From the NCBI RefSeq assembly GCF_014836555.1, contig NZ_JACSQQ010000004.1:33289-88891 (forward strand): a stretch of DNA of 55,603 bases, given 5' to 3'. The notes under the pieces are model-generated. The model was not told where the DNA came from. It saw only the letters and a program-made list of their open reading frames with translations, and did not search any database. Below are positions 9,879-17,772 of the stretch, piece by piece. Position 1 is the first letter of the stretch; each line of letters begins with the position of its first letter. A program made the translations under genes and the position numbers. The stretch comes from Oerskovia rustica (GTDB taxonomy: Bacteria; Actinomycetota; Actinomycetes; Actinomycetales; Cellulomonadaceae).

Positions 9879-10244
9879 GTGCTACCCGCGGCGCACCGCT
9901 TGCGCCGTTCCGTAGATTTCGAACGGGCGGTGCGACGTGGCGTGCGCGCGGGACGATCGACCGTGGTGGTTCATCTCTCCCAAGACCCTGGGGGCGACGA
10001 GCCACCACAGGTCGGTTTTGTCGTATCCAAGGCCGTAGGCAACGCTGTGCACCGGAACAAGGTGAAGCGGCGCCTGCGCGCCGCGTCTTCGGCGTACCTG
10101 GATGCGTTGCCGCCACGGACCCGAGTGGTCGTGAGGGCACTTCCCGCGTCCTCCGACAGCGACTTCGCCCGGCTCGACCAGGACCTAGCGTCCTGCATCA
10201 AACGAGCGGTCGCCCAGTGGGACCGCCGATCGGCCGAAGCATGA
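9879..10244 (+). CDS. rnpA: Ribonuclease P protein component
   Basis: Protein subunit of RNase P, which cuts the 5' leader from pre-tRNAs with the rnpB RNA. The 121-residue basic protein begins [21 protein letters not shown]. It has the signature [15 protein letters not shown] at about 49-63, including the RNR-type RNA-binding helix. GTG start at 9879. Its stop overlaps the yidD start (ATGA). Confidence 0.96.
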   Translation: MLPAAHRLRRSVDFERAVRRGVRAGRSTVVVHLSQDPGGDEPPQVGFVVSKAVGNAVHRNKVKRRLRAASSAYLDALPPRTRVVVRALPASSDSDFARLDQDLASCIKRAVAQWDRRSAEA

Positions 10245-10558
10245 GCGCGACCGTCCAGGCCGATCACGCAGGAATGGGCTCGCCCAGCTGGATCACGCGT
10301 TCGTGGCGGTTCGTCCAGAAGATCCCGCTGCTCGTGCTGGTCGGGCTCATCAGGGCCTATCAGAGCGTCATCTCACCGATGACCGGGCCAACCTGCAAGT
10401 ACTACCCCTCGTGCTCGCAGTACGCGCTCGTCGCGATACGACGGCACGGTGTGCTGCGAGGCGTACGGCTCGCCGTCTGGCGGCTGCTGAGGTGCAACCC
10501 CTGGAGCAGAGGTGGCGTCGACGACGTCCCCGAGGCGCTGAGGAAGCACTCGCACTAG
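10241..10558 (+). CDS. yidD: Membrane protein insertion efficiency factor YidD
   Basis: Small protein that assists membrane protein insertion beside YidC. The 105-residue product has the family signature [20 protein letters not shown] followed by PSCSQYA and [12 protein letters not shown] at 10241 overlaps the rnpA stop by 4 nt, giving translational coupling. An N-terminal tail of about 25 residues precedes the conserved part and is longer than in many homologues. Confidence 0.95.
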   Translation: MSATVQADHAGMGSPSWITRSWRFVQKIPLLVLVGLIRAYQSVISPMTGPTCKYYPSCSQYALVAIRRHGVLRGVRLAVWRLLRCNPWSRGGVDDVPEALRKHSH

Positions 10559-10616
10559 TCCTCCTGCCGGCGACGTCGGCGGGACCCAGTTTGTTGAAGG
10601 TTAGGGAGTAGTACGG

Positions 10617-11696
10617 ATGGACTTCTTCAAGTTCCTCGAGCCGATCGAATGGGTCGTCGCGTGGATCATGTACCTGTGCCACCAGGGACTCGTGTTCCTG
10701 GGCATGGGTGACGGCCCCGGTCTCGGTTGGGTGTTCTCGATCGTCGGGCTCGTGATCATCATCCGTATCCTCCTGATCCCGCTCTTCTTCAAGCAGATCA
10801 AGGCCTCGCGTGGCATGCAGATGCTGCAGCCCGAGATGCAGGCCATCCAGAAGAAGTACAAGGGCAAGTCGGACCCGGCGTCCCGTGAGGCCATGAGCCG
10901 CGAGACGATGGAGCTCTACAAGAAGCACGGGACGAACCCGTTCGCCTCCTGCCTGCCGATCCTGCTGCAGTCCCCGATCTTCTTCGCTCTGTTCCGCGTG
11001 CTCAACGGCCTCGTGCCGATCTCAGAGGGCAAGGCCGATGCGATCGGGCCGATCGACGCGAGCGTCGCGGGAGACATCGAGAGCTCGTCGCTGTTCGGCG
11101 CGCACCTCTCGGACATCTTCCTGAAGACCGACGACATGCAGGCGAAGATCGTCATCGGCGCCCTGATCGTCGCGATGTGCGCCACGACCTTCTTCACGCA
11201 GCGCCAGCTGACGATGAAGAACATGCCGAAGTCGGCTCTCGAAGGCCCGATGGCGTCGACGCAGAAGATGATGCTCTACGTCTTCCCCTTCATCTTCGCG
11301 GTCTCCGGCGTGAACTTCCCCGTCGGTGTCCTCGTCTACTGGACCACGACGAACCTCTGGTCCATGGGCCAGCAGTTCTACACGATCAAGCGCATGCCCG
11401 CCCCGGGATCCGAGGCTGAGCGCCTGATGAAGGAGCGCAAGGCTCGCAAGGCCGCAGCCAAGGGCATCGTCGAGGAAGCAGCTCCGGTCATCGAGCAGCC
11501 CCGCGGCCAGCGTCAGCAGCCCAAGCGCAAGGACCGCCAGAAGCCAGGCACGCCTCGCGTCATCAACGGAACGACGGCTCCGTCTGCCGAGGTCAACGAT
11601 GCCCCGGTCAACGATGCCCCGGTCGATGGTGAGACCGACGGCCCGGCCAAGGGGACCGGTAAGGGTTCCCCGAAGCCGAAGCAGCCGAAGAAGTAG
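10617..11696 (+). CDS. yidC: Membrane protein insertase YidC
   Basis: Oxa1/YidC insertase that places proteins in the cytoplasmic membrane with or without Sec. The 359-residue protein has hydrophobic segments near 10-30, 35-55, 95-125, 175-195 and 215-250. The basic cytoplasmic loop contains KYKGKSDPASREAMSRE, followed by ETMELYKKHGTNPFASCLP. The C-terminal tail from about 265 is very basic (KERKARKAAAKG, then KRKDRQKPGT), as in actinobacterial YidC that contact ribosomes, and includes a short VNDAPVNDAPVD repeat. ATG at 10617 with AGGGAG about 8 nt upstream. It belongs to the rpmH-rnpA-yidD-yidC-jag operon. Confidence 0.96.
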   Translation: MDFFKFLEPIEWVVAWIMYLCHQGLVFLGMGDGPGLGWVFSIVGLVIIIRILLIPLFFKQIKASRGMQMLQPEMQAIQKKYKGKSDPASREAMSRETMELYKKHGTNPFASCLPILLQSPIFFALFRVLNGLVPISEGKADAIGPIDASVAGDIESSSLFGAHLSDIFLKTDDMQAKIVIGALIVAMCATTFFTQRQLTMKNMPKSALEGPMASTQKMMLYVFPFIFAVSGVNFPVGVLVYWTTTNLWSMGQQFYTIKRMPAPGSEAERLMKERKARKAAAKGIVEEAAPVIEQPRGQRQQPKRKDRQKPGTPRVINGTTAPSAEVNDAPVNDAPVDGETDGPAKGTGKGSPKPKQPKK

Positions 11697-11770
11697 CCCC
11701 AAGTCCTGATCCGAGAGCGCCGAGGTTCCTTCGAGACCCCGGGGTTCTCATGACCCCCAAGGAGTCAGCA

Positions 11771-12292
11771 ATGTCGTCGACCGACGCCCCCGCTGCCGAA
11801 GACCAAGCCCCCGACGAGATGACGCGCCTCGAAGAGGAAGGGGAAGTCGCTGCGGACTACCTCGAGGAGTTCCTCGACATCGCCGATCTCGACGGTGACA
11901 TCGATATCGACATCGATCACGGTCGCGCTGCGCTGGAGATCGTCGCCGACGAGCCTGCTTCGCTCCGGCACCTCGTGGGCAAGGAGGGTGAGGTTCTTGA
12001 TGCTCTCCAGGAACTCACGCGGCTCGCGGTCCAGGCGCGGACAGGCGAGCGGAGCCGCCTCATGCTCGACATCGCCGGCTTCCGGGCGCAGCGTAAGGTC
12101 GAGCTCACGGAGCTCGCGACGACGGCGATCGCGACGGTTCGTGAGTCCGGCACCGAACTCTCGATGGAGCCCCTCAACGCTTTCGAACGCAAGGTCGTTC
12201 ACGACGTCGTCGCAGCGGCCGGACTCACCAGCGACTCGCGGGGGACCGACCCGGAGCGCTACGTCGTGATCCGACCCTCCGAGGAATCCTGA
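11771..12292 (+). CDS. jag: Jag/KhpB-type KH-R3H RNA-binding protein
   Basis: RNA-binding protein with KH and R3H domains; relatives (KhpB/EloR) affect cell elongation and bind small RNAs. The 173-residue product has an acidic N-terminal tail, a KH-like part (LRHLVGKEGEVLDALQELTR) and a C-terminal R3H domain (LNAFERKVVHDVVA). I chose ATG at 11771 because AAGGAG lies about 7 nt upstream; the frame is open 7 codons further to 11750. Last gene of the rpmH operon, and followed by a hairpin that also carries a parS site. Confidence 0.93.
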   Translation: MSSTDAPAAEDQAPDEMTRLEEEGEVAADYLEEFLDIADLDGDIDIDIDHGRAALEIVADEPASLRHLVGKEGEVLDALQELTRLAVQARTGERSRLMLDIAGFRAQRKVELTELATTAIATVRESGTELSMEPLNAFERKVVHDVVAAAGLTSDSRGTDPERYVVIRPSEES

Positions 12293-12310
12293 CCGAACCT
12301 CTTTCCTCTC

Positions 12311-12350
12311 GAAGCCGCCCGGTGTTTCACGTGAAACGCCGGGCGGCTTC
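12311..12350 (+). terminator. jag terminator hairpin with a parS at its centre
   Basis: A 40-nt inverted repeat starts 18 nt after the jag stop. All 20 base pairs form if the 12323/12338 T-G pair counts as a wobble. The outer arms are GAAGCCGCCCGG and CCGGGCGGCTTC, and the centre is the parS core TTTCACGTGAAA. A strong GC hairpin right after an operon suggests an intrinsic-type terminator, although no U-tract follows. Confidence 0.7.
12323..12338. promoter_or_regulatory. parS: parS site 1
   Basis: Fifteen of 16 bases match the ParB site TGTTTCACGTGAAACA (last base G). It forms the tip of the jag terminator hairpin. Confidence 0.9.
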
Positions 12351-13223
12351 GTGCGTATGGCACGGGCAGGTGTATCGAGTACCCCACCGCGGGGCGCGTT
12401 CGCGTGGGCTCAGCCCGTCCGGCGCATCGCGCGGGAGGCGGGCCTGTCGTGGGCTCGTCCAGCGGGGGAGCGCATCACGCCCCTGTCGCGACGGGGGTGG
12501 CGCGGGGGATCGGCAGAGTTCTGGTCGGCGCGACGGAGCCGTGTGATTCGCGCTACCAGCCGGTTCGACTCCTGAAAGTGAGGAGTGGCTCCGGGCTGTG
12601 CGGGCTGGCTCCACCCCGGATCCAGGAGCTGGCCGTCGCGTGTGCCGAGGAGCGGCAGGAGGTGGGTATCCCCGTGCCAGCTCATCCGTCGGCGCCGCAG
12701 CGACGATGCGGCGGTGAGGATGCGACGATGCCGGGCCACCCTGGCAGCGTCCGGACGACGCCAGGGCGGTACTGGACGGTCCCGGGCATGGTGTCGCTCT
12801 GGAGGTCGGCTGTAGTGCTTCTGGTGGCCCAGGTCGCGGAACTTCGAGTGGACAGCAGCGACCGTGGGTTCCGCCGTCGCGGGGTGTGATCTGGTGGGGC
12901 GCACGGCACACGGCACACGGCACACGGCACACGGCACACGGCACACAGCGCACGGCAGCGCGCCCCGGTCGTTCCCTTCAGCACTCGGCAGCCCAGGTTC
13001 TCGCGCTCCCCGGGGTGAGGCGATCGCACGGTGGGCACTTCCTCCCACTCGCCCTTCCGCTGTCATGCCTTGCCAATGACGCAGGCACCCTCGCCAGGTG
13101 CCAGCTTGTCGTCCGGCGCCGCTGGGCATCCCTCCATGGCCGTGCGAGACGTGACACCATGGACCCCGGGCTGTTCGGTCGAGCCCTGTATTCCGTGGGG
13201 CTCGAGCACTGAAAGAGGAGTAG
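12351..13223. other. Long non-coding spacer between jag and rsmG
   Basis: The 873 bp between the jag terminator and rsmG hold no convincing gene. Open frames on both strands have low-complexity Arg/Pro/Cys-rich translations and no recognisable domain. Seen in it: a short hairpin with ACTCCT and AGGAGT arms (about 12569-12587), a heptamer tandem repeat at 12902-12957, and presumably the rsmG promoter near its right end. An untranslated RNA is possible but nothing in the sequence proves one. Confidence 0.5.
12902..12957 (+). repeat. Tandem heptamer repeat (CACGGCA)n
   Basis: Eight consecutive 7-bp units: six perfect CACGGCA, one degenerate CACAGCG (12944-12950) and one more perfect copy. Because 7 is not a multiple of 3, changes in copy number would disrupt any frame, which agrees with the region being non-coding. 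Confidence 0.95.
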
Positions 13224-13904
13224 ATGACCAACGAGATGAGCGACGCCGTCGAGGGCGATGTTTCACGTGAAACACTTTCCGACTCTCCAGAGGTGCGGGC
13301 GTATTTCGGCGACGCGTACCCTGCCGTCGCTCGATTCGCCGAGATGCTGCATGACCAGGGGGAACTGCGCGGACTGATCGGGCCGCGCGAGGTGTCCCGC
13401 ATCTGGGAACGGCACATCCTCAACTCCGCAGCCGTGGTGCAGTTCCTTCCAGCGAACGGCACGATTGCCGACATCGGCTCCGGCGCCGGCCTTCCGGGGA
13501 TCGTCATCGCCGCCATGCTGCCCGACGCGCAGGTTCTGCTGATCGAGCCCATGGAACGTCGGTGCGCCTGGCTTTCCGAGGTGGTCGACGAGCTCGAGCT
13601 GTCGAACGTCGAGGTCAAGCGTGGGCGGGCGGAGGAGTATCACGGCGCGTTCCAGTGTGACGCCGTGACCTCGCGTGCCGTTGCTGCGCTGGAGAAGTTG
13701 GCTCGAATGTCGCTTCCGCTGGTCGAACGCGGCGGAGAGATGGTCGTCCTGAAGGGACGCAACGTGATCAACGAGATCGAGCCCGCGCGCAAGGTACTGC
13801 GCAAGTACAAGACGGAGGAGCCGGAGGTGCTCGAGGCGTTCAGCGTCGAGGGTGTCGAGCCGACGACCGTGCTCCGGGTCCGACGCACTGCAGTTCAGGT
13901 CTGA
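13224..13904 (+). CDS. rsmG: 16S rRNA (guanine527-N7)-methyltransferase
   Basis: SAM-dependent methyltransferase (GidB) that modifies G527 of 16S rRNA. The 226-residue protein has the SAM-binding motif DIGSGAGLPG at 83-92, LIEPMERRCAWL after it, and VTSRAVAALEKL, all typical of RsmG. ATG at 13224 with GAGGAG about 3-8 nt upstream. A perfect parS lies in codons 12-17, giving the residues VSRET just before the conserved domain. It opens the rsmG-parA-parB block. Confidence 0.97.
   Translation: MTNEMSDAVEGDVSRETLSDSPEVRAYFGDAYPAVARFAEMLHDQGELRGLIGPREVSRIWERHILNSAAVVQFLPANGTIADIGSGAGLPGIVIAAMLPDAQVLLIEPMERRCAWLSEVVDELELSNVEVKRGRAEEYHGAFQCDAVTSRAVAALEKLARMSLPLVERGGEMVVLKGRNVINEIEPARKVLRKYKTEEPEVLEAFSVEGVEPTTVLRVRRTAVQV
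13259..13274. promoter_or_regulatory. parS: parS site 2, inside rsmG
   Basis: Perfect TGTTTCACGTGAAACA within the 5' end of rsmG, read in frame as V-S-R-E-T (residues 13-17). Confidence 0.96.
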
Positions 13905-14127
13905 GGCGCTGAACGCCTTCCTGGGCTCAACCGGCGCTGTCTGGTCGCAGGAGGGACCGCGCCGGGTCGTGGGCTGTGCCTCGCGACGAGGCGGCCACGC
14001 GGAGCACGTAGGGTGGCACAGGGTGGCGGACGAGTGCGTTGCCTGGCCGACCGGAAGACTCGGTCACGACACGCGTTCGGCGGTCCACGGATGAGGCTGC
14101 GGCGGGGCGCATGCTGGAGTAGGTCAA

Positions 14128-15288
14128 GTGAGGGAGATGGGCGTGACGGAGAGTTCCGACCAGCAGCAGGACATCCCGTTCGAGAGCCCGGAGGTGGCGT
14201 ACCTGGCGGATGTTTCACGTGAAACACCCGACGGCTACCTGTCGGAGAACTTCGACGAGAGTCGACGAGAAGCGCTCATGGCGAGCCTTCCCGAGATGGA
14301 CGATGAGACTCCGCTTGCTGCCCAGTTGACGATCGACGCACGGCGTCGGATCGACCTTCAGGGACGACGATTCCCGCGCCCGGGATCGACACGCATCATC
14401 ACGATCGCCAACCAGAAGGGTGGCGTCGGGAAGACGACGACCACCGTCAATCTCGCGGCGGGTCTCGCACAGGCCGGTCTCAACGTGCTGGTGATCGACA
14501 ACGACCCGCAGGGCAACGCGTCGACTGCGTTGGGGGTCGAGCATCGGGCGGGGACACCATCCGTCTACGAGGTGCTCGTCGACGGTGCGCCCTTGTCGTC
14601 CGCGGTCCAGCAGTGTCCAGACCTCCCGACGCTGTGGTGCGTGCCGGCAACGATCGACCTGTCGGGTGCTGAGATCGAGCTGGTCTCGTTGGTTTCACGT
14701 GAAACACGACTACGGAAGGCCGTCGACGACTTCCTCGAGGAACGGATCGCTCAAGGTCTTGAACCGATCGACTACGTCCTCGTCGACTGCCCACCGAGTC
14801 TCGGGCTCCTTACGGTCAATGCCTTCGTGGTCGGTCGCGAGGTCCTGATCCCCATTCAGTGTGAGTACTACGCACTCGAGGGGCTCAGCCAGCTCCTGAA
14901 GACGATCGAGCTCATCAAGGCTCACCTGAACCCACGACTTCATGTCTCGACGATCCTGCTCACGATGTACGACGGCCGTACCAACCTTGCGCAGCAGGTC
15001 GCCGCTGAAGTGCGGGAGCACTTCCCCGAGCAGACCCTCAAGACATCGATCCCTCGTTCCGTGAGGATCTCGGAGGCTCCGAGCCATGGTCAGAGCGTGA
15101 TCACCTACGATCCGAGCTCCACCGGTGCGCTGGCCTATCTCGAAGCTGCTCGTGAGGTGGCCGACAGAGGCCGGCCCGAGCCCTTGCCTGTCCCATCAGT
15201 CGACGGAGCGTCTCGCAACGTCTCGCGGCAGAACTACCTCGCCGAGCGATGGGCAGTGCTGCCTAGCTACCAGGAGGATGCACGATGA
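14128..15288 (+). CDS. parA: Chromosome partitioning ATPase ParA (Soj)
   Basis: Deviant-Walker ATPase that moves ParB-parS complexes to segregate the origin. The 386-residue product has deviant Walker A KGGVGKTT at 97-104, [11 protein letters not shown] and [13 protein letters not shown]. It has about 85 extra N-terminal residues before the core, common in actinobacterial ParA. Two parS sites lie in frame (VSRET at 29-33 and 189-193). The start could be GTG 14128, ATG 14137 or GTG 14143; the last has AGGGAG 6 nt upstream. The stop overlaps the parB start (ATGA). Confidence 0.96.
   Translation: MREMGVTESSDQQQDIPFESPEVAYLADVSRETPDGYLSENFDESRREALMASLPEMDDETPLAAQLTIDARRRIDLQGRRFPRPGSTRIITIANQKGGVGKTTTTVNLAAGLAQAGLNVLVIDNDPQGNASTALGVEHRAGTPSVYEVLVDGAPLSSAVQQCPDLPTLWCVPATIDLSGAEIELVSLVSRETRLRKAVDDFLEERIAQGLEPIDYVLVDCPPSLGLLTVNAFVVGREVLIPIQCEYYALEGLSQLLKTIELIKAHLNPRLHVSTILLTMYDGRTNLAQQVAAEVREHFPEQTLKTSIPRSVRISEAPSHGQSVITYDPSSTGALAYLEAAREVADRGRPEPLPVPSVDGASRNVSRQNYLAERWAVLPSYQEDAR
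14211..14226. promoter_or_regulatory. parS: parS site 3, inside parA
   Basis: Perfect TGTTTCACGTGAAACA in the N-terminal extension of parA, in frame as VSRET. Confidence 0.96.
14691..14706. promoter_or_regulatory. parS: parS site 4, inside parA
   Basis: Fifteen of 16 bases match parS (first base G instead of T). It lies in the ParA core, again in frame as VSRET (residues 189-193). Confidence 0.92.
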
Positions 15289-16535
15289 GTGAGAAGCGCC
15301 GTGGGCTCGGTCGTGGTCTCGGAGCCTTGATTCCGACCAGTCCTGAGCGTGAGCGTCCGGTCGACGTCTTCTTCCCCTCCGCCCCGCGTGCCGCTGAGGT
15401 CGTTCAGAACGCGAACCCAGAGGCTGGGGGAGTGGGGTCTGGCGAGTCCAGCGCCTCCGTGCTGACGATCGAGCGCACCGGAGCCGACTCTCCCGCCTCC
15501 CTTCTCGGTGTTGACGAGCAGGACGTGGCCGACATCGCAGCGGTCACCAGCGACTCGGCGACAGATGGTGCTGGCGCGTCTGTCGCAGATGGCGGGTCGG
15601 GTGAGCGTGGAAAGACCGACGACGTCGACGCCGATGTTTCACGTGAAACAGGAGCCGAGGAGAGCCCGCACACCGTGACCGAGCGGGCGTCGGTCGATCT
15701 GGTGCCGGTTCCCGGCGCCACGTTTGCCGAACTTCCTGTCGGTCTGATCCGCGCCAACTCACGTCAGCCACGCACGGTCTTCGACGAAGGCGAGCTCGAC
15801 GAGCTCGTCGGCTCGATCAAGGAGATCGGCGTCCTTCAGCCAGTGGTCGTGCGCCGCGACCAGGAGAATCCTGGCGGCTACGAGCTCATCATGGGCGAAC
15901 GGCGGTGGAGGGCGACCCAGGCCGCGGGGCTCGACGTCATCCCCGCCATCATTCGAGAGACGGACGATGCCGACCTGCTGCGGGATGCCCTCCTCGAGAA
16001 CCTGCACCGCAGCGCCCTGAACCCCTTGGAGGAGGCGGCGGCGTACCGCCAGCTCCTCGACGACTTCGGTTGCACGCACGAGGAGCTGGGTACTCGCATC
16101 TCCCGGAGCCGTTCACAGATCTCCAACATGCTGCGTCTTCTCCGCCTTCCCCCGCTGGTCCAGCGCCGCGTGGCCGCAGGAGTGCTGTCGGCCGGACACG
16201 CGCGAGCCCTGCTCGGGCTCACGGATGGTGCCGAGATCGAGCGCCTCGCGCAGCGCATCGTCTCGGAGGGTCTGTCGGTGCGCGCCACCGAAGAGATCGT
16301 CGCGCTCGGCGGCCTGGATGCGAAGCGTCCGGTCGAGCGAGCTCCGCGGCCCGGCCAGCGCAGTGCGGCGATCGACGAGCTGGCGACGAGGCTCTCGGAC
16401 CGTTTCGAGACGCGGGTCAAGGTCGACCTGGGGAAGAACAAGGGGCGGCTGACCGTCGAGTTCGCCTCGGTCGAGGACCTCAACCGGATTCTCGACCTGA
16501 TGGCACCGCAGGACCCGGGTCTGCTGCGCCAGTAG
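15285..16535 (+). CDS. parB: Chromosome partitioning protein ParB
   Basis: CTP-dependent clamp that loads at parS and spreads to form the origin partition complex. The 416-residue product starts [17 protein letters not shown], the ParA-stimulating ParB N-terminus. A low-complexity, acidic linker of about 115 residues follows. The CTPase core ([13 protein letters not shown], then [12 protein letters not shown] from residue 204), the helix-turn-helix ([20 protein letters not shown]) and a C-terminal dimer domain come after. A perfect parS lies inside the linker (VSRET 118-122). ATG at 15285 overlaps the parA stop. Confidence 0.97.
   Translation: MSEKRRGLGRGLGALIPTSPERERPVDVFFPSAPRAAEVVQNANPEAGGVGSGESSASVLTIERTGADSPASLLGVDEQDVADIAAVTSDSATDGAGASVADGGSGERGKTDDVDADVSRETGAEESPHTVTERASVDLVPVPGATFAELPVGLIRANSRQPRTVFDEGELDELVGSIKEIGVLQPVVVRRDQENPGGYELIMGERRWRATQAAGLDVIPAIIRETDDADLLRDALLENLHRSALNPLEEAAAYRQLLDDFGCTHEELGTRISRSRSQISNMLRLLRLPPLVQRRVAAGVLSAGHARALLGLTDGAEIERLAQRIVSEGLSVRATEEIVALGGLDAKRPVERAPRPGQRSAAIDELATRLSDRFETRVKVDLGKNKGRLTVEFASVEDLNRILDLMAPQDPGLLRQ
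15635..15650. promoter_or_regulatory. parS: parS site 5, inside parB
   Basis: Perfect TGTTTCACGTGAAACA inside the linker-coding part of parB, in frame as VSRET. Confidence 0.96.
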
Positions 16536-16578
16536 GTTGACGGGTCACCAGGTCGGCGTAGCCAGACCAGGACCTCGA

Positions 16579-16594
16579 CGTTTCACGTGAAACA
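16579..16594. promoter_or_regulatory. parS: parS site 6, downstream of parB
   Basis: Fifteen of 16 bases match parS (first base C). It sits 4 nt before the parB terminator stem, in the spacer to the convergent ddl-like gene. Confidence 0.92.
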
Positions 16595-16597
16595 TCA

Positions 16598-16625
16598 GCC
16601 CCGATGAGCGAGTGCTCATCGGGGC
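16598..16625. terminator. Bidirectional terminator between parB and the ddl-like gene
   Basis: Perfect 12-bp stem (GCCCCGATGAGC with its complement) and a 4-nt GAGT loop between the convergent parB and ddl-like genes. It can serve both strands. Confidence 0.85.
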
Positions 16626-16653
16626 CGATGTCTTTGGTCAGGCGAGTGAGGCG

Positions 16654-17772
16654 TCAGCGCGTGGCACTCTGACGGACGGCGCTCTGCGTCACGATCGCGC
16701 GGTAGAGGTCACCCAGGTCTCGACCCGCAGCCTGTGCGGCCTGCGGGAACAACGATGTCTCGGTCATCCCGGGCGCGACGTTGACCTCGAGGAAGTGAGG
16801 GTTCCCCTCGGCGTCGACGATGAGGTCCGACCGGGACAGGTCGCGGAGTCCGAGCGCCAGGTGGGCACGGACGGCCATGTCTGCAACACGTGCGGCGACC
16901 TGGGGAGAGAGCCGAGCAGGGGCGTAGTAGCTCGTACGCCCCGGGTTGTAGCGCGCGTCGTAGTCGTAGGTACCGTCGGTCACGATCTCGACGGCGGGGA
17001 GCGCCTCCGGACCTTCCGGCCCCTCCACGACGCTCACGGCGATCTCGGTCCCCTCGACGGCGCGCTCGATGAGGGCGATGTCGCCGTACGAGAAGCAGTC
17101 GACCATCGCGCGAGGGAGGTCCTCGGCGCGGTGGACTAGCGTGACCCCCAGTGCGGATCCGCCACGGGTGGGCTTGACCACGAGGGGGAGGCCCAGACGG
17201 CCGACGACCGCGTCGAGGACTGGCTGGGCCCCGAGCTCCCGGAAGAGGCTCTGGGGGAGCGTGACGTAGTCGGGCGTGGAGAGCCCCGCGCCGAGTACGA
17301 CGTTCTTCGCGATGGGCTTGTTCCAGGCTGCTCGCGAGGCCCGAGGACCGGTCCCCACGTAGTCGAGGGAGAGCAGCTCCAGCACGTCACGGACCGAACC
17401 GTCCTCGCCGCTCGCGCCGTGCAGGAGGGGCCAGACGACGTCGGGCGTCTCCTGCGCGAGGAAGGAGAGGAGTGACGCGTCGACGTCGTGGACCGACACC
17501 TCGATGCCCGTACCTCGCAGGGCGTCGGCAACGCGTCGGCCCGAGCGGAGCGAGACGTCGCGCTCGTGAGACAGGCCTCCTGCGAGGACCACGACGCGCT
17601 CCACAGGGCGGTGTCCTGCACCGGTCGAGCCTGCAGCGCCGGGGCTCTGTGGAGCGGCTGATGCACGCTCGGCGACGTCCTCGGTGACGGTCTGTGATTC
17701 CGCAGCGGTACCCACGGTCTTGGTCCTCTCGACGTTCAGCGGGGTTCTCACGAGGGCAGGGGTGGCGCTCAC
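16654..17772 (-). CDS. D-alanine-D-alanine ligase-like ATP-grasp protein
   Basis: ATP-grasp protein of the D-Ala-D-Ala ligase family, which joins two D-alanines for the peptidoglycan stem. From about residue 57 the 372-residue product shows VVVLAGGLSHERDVSLRSGR (N-terminal substrate domain), VWPLLHGASGEDGSVRD, LPLVVKPTRGGSALGVTLV (ATP binding) and LEVNVAPGMTETSLFP (metal site, EVN). The first 55 residues are extra and look disordered. The GTG start at 17772 overlaps the aminotransferase stop (GTGA); a later start is possible. A copy beside parB is usual in actinobacteria. Whether it is the main Ddl or a paralogue cannot be told here. Confidence 0.85.
   Translation of the reverse strand: MSATPALVRTPLNVERTKTVGTAAESQTVTEDVAERASAAPQSPGAAGSTGAGHRPVERVVVLAGGLSHERDVSLRSGRRVADALRGTGIEVSVHDVDASLLSFLAQETPDVVWPLLHGASGEDGSVRDVLELLSLDYVGTGPRASRAAWNKPIAKNVVLGAGLSTPDYVTLPQSLFRELGAQPVLDAVVGRLGLPLVVKPTRGGSALGVTLVHRAEDLPRAMVDCFSYGDIALIERAVEGTEIAVSVVEGPEGPEALPAVEIVTDGTYDYDARYNPGRTSYYAPARLSPQVAARVADMAVRAHLALGLRDLSRSDLIVDAEGNPHFLEVNVAPGMTETSLFPQAAQAAGRDLGDLYRAIVTQSAVRQSATR

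Noticed and set aside
12562-12572. GGTTCGACTCC, like the T arm of a tRNA
   Set aside because: The flanking bases cannot form the T stem or an acceptor stem, and no anticodon arm is found upstream. Not a tRNA or an obvious attachment site.
12902-12957. CRISPR-like array
   Set aside because: The repeats are 7 bp, directly adjacent, with no spacers; it is a simple tandem repeat.
12410-13618. 402-codon minus-strand frame over the jag-rsmG spacer
   Set aside because: Half is antisense to rsmG and the rest is low complexity, including the translated heptamer repeat.
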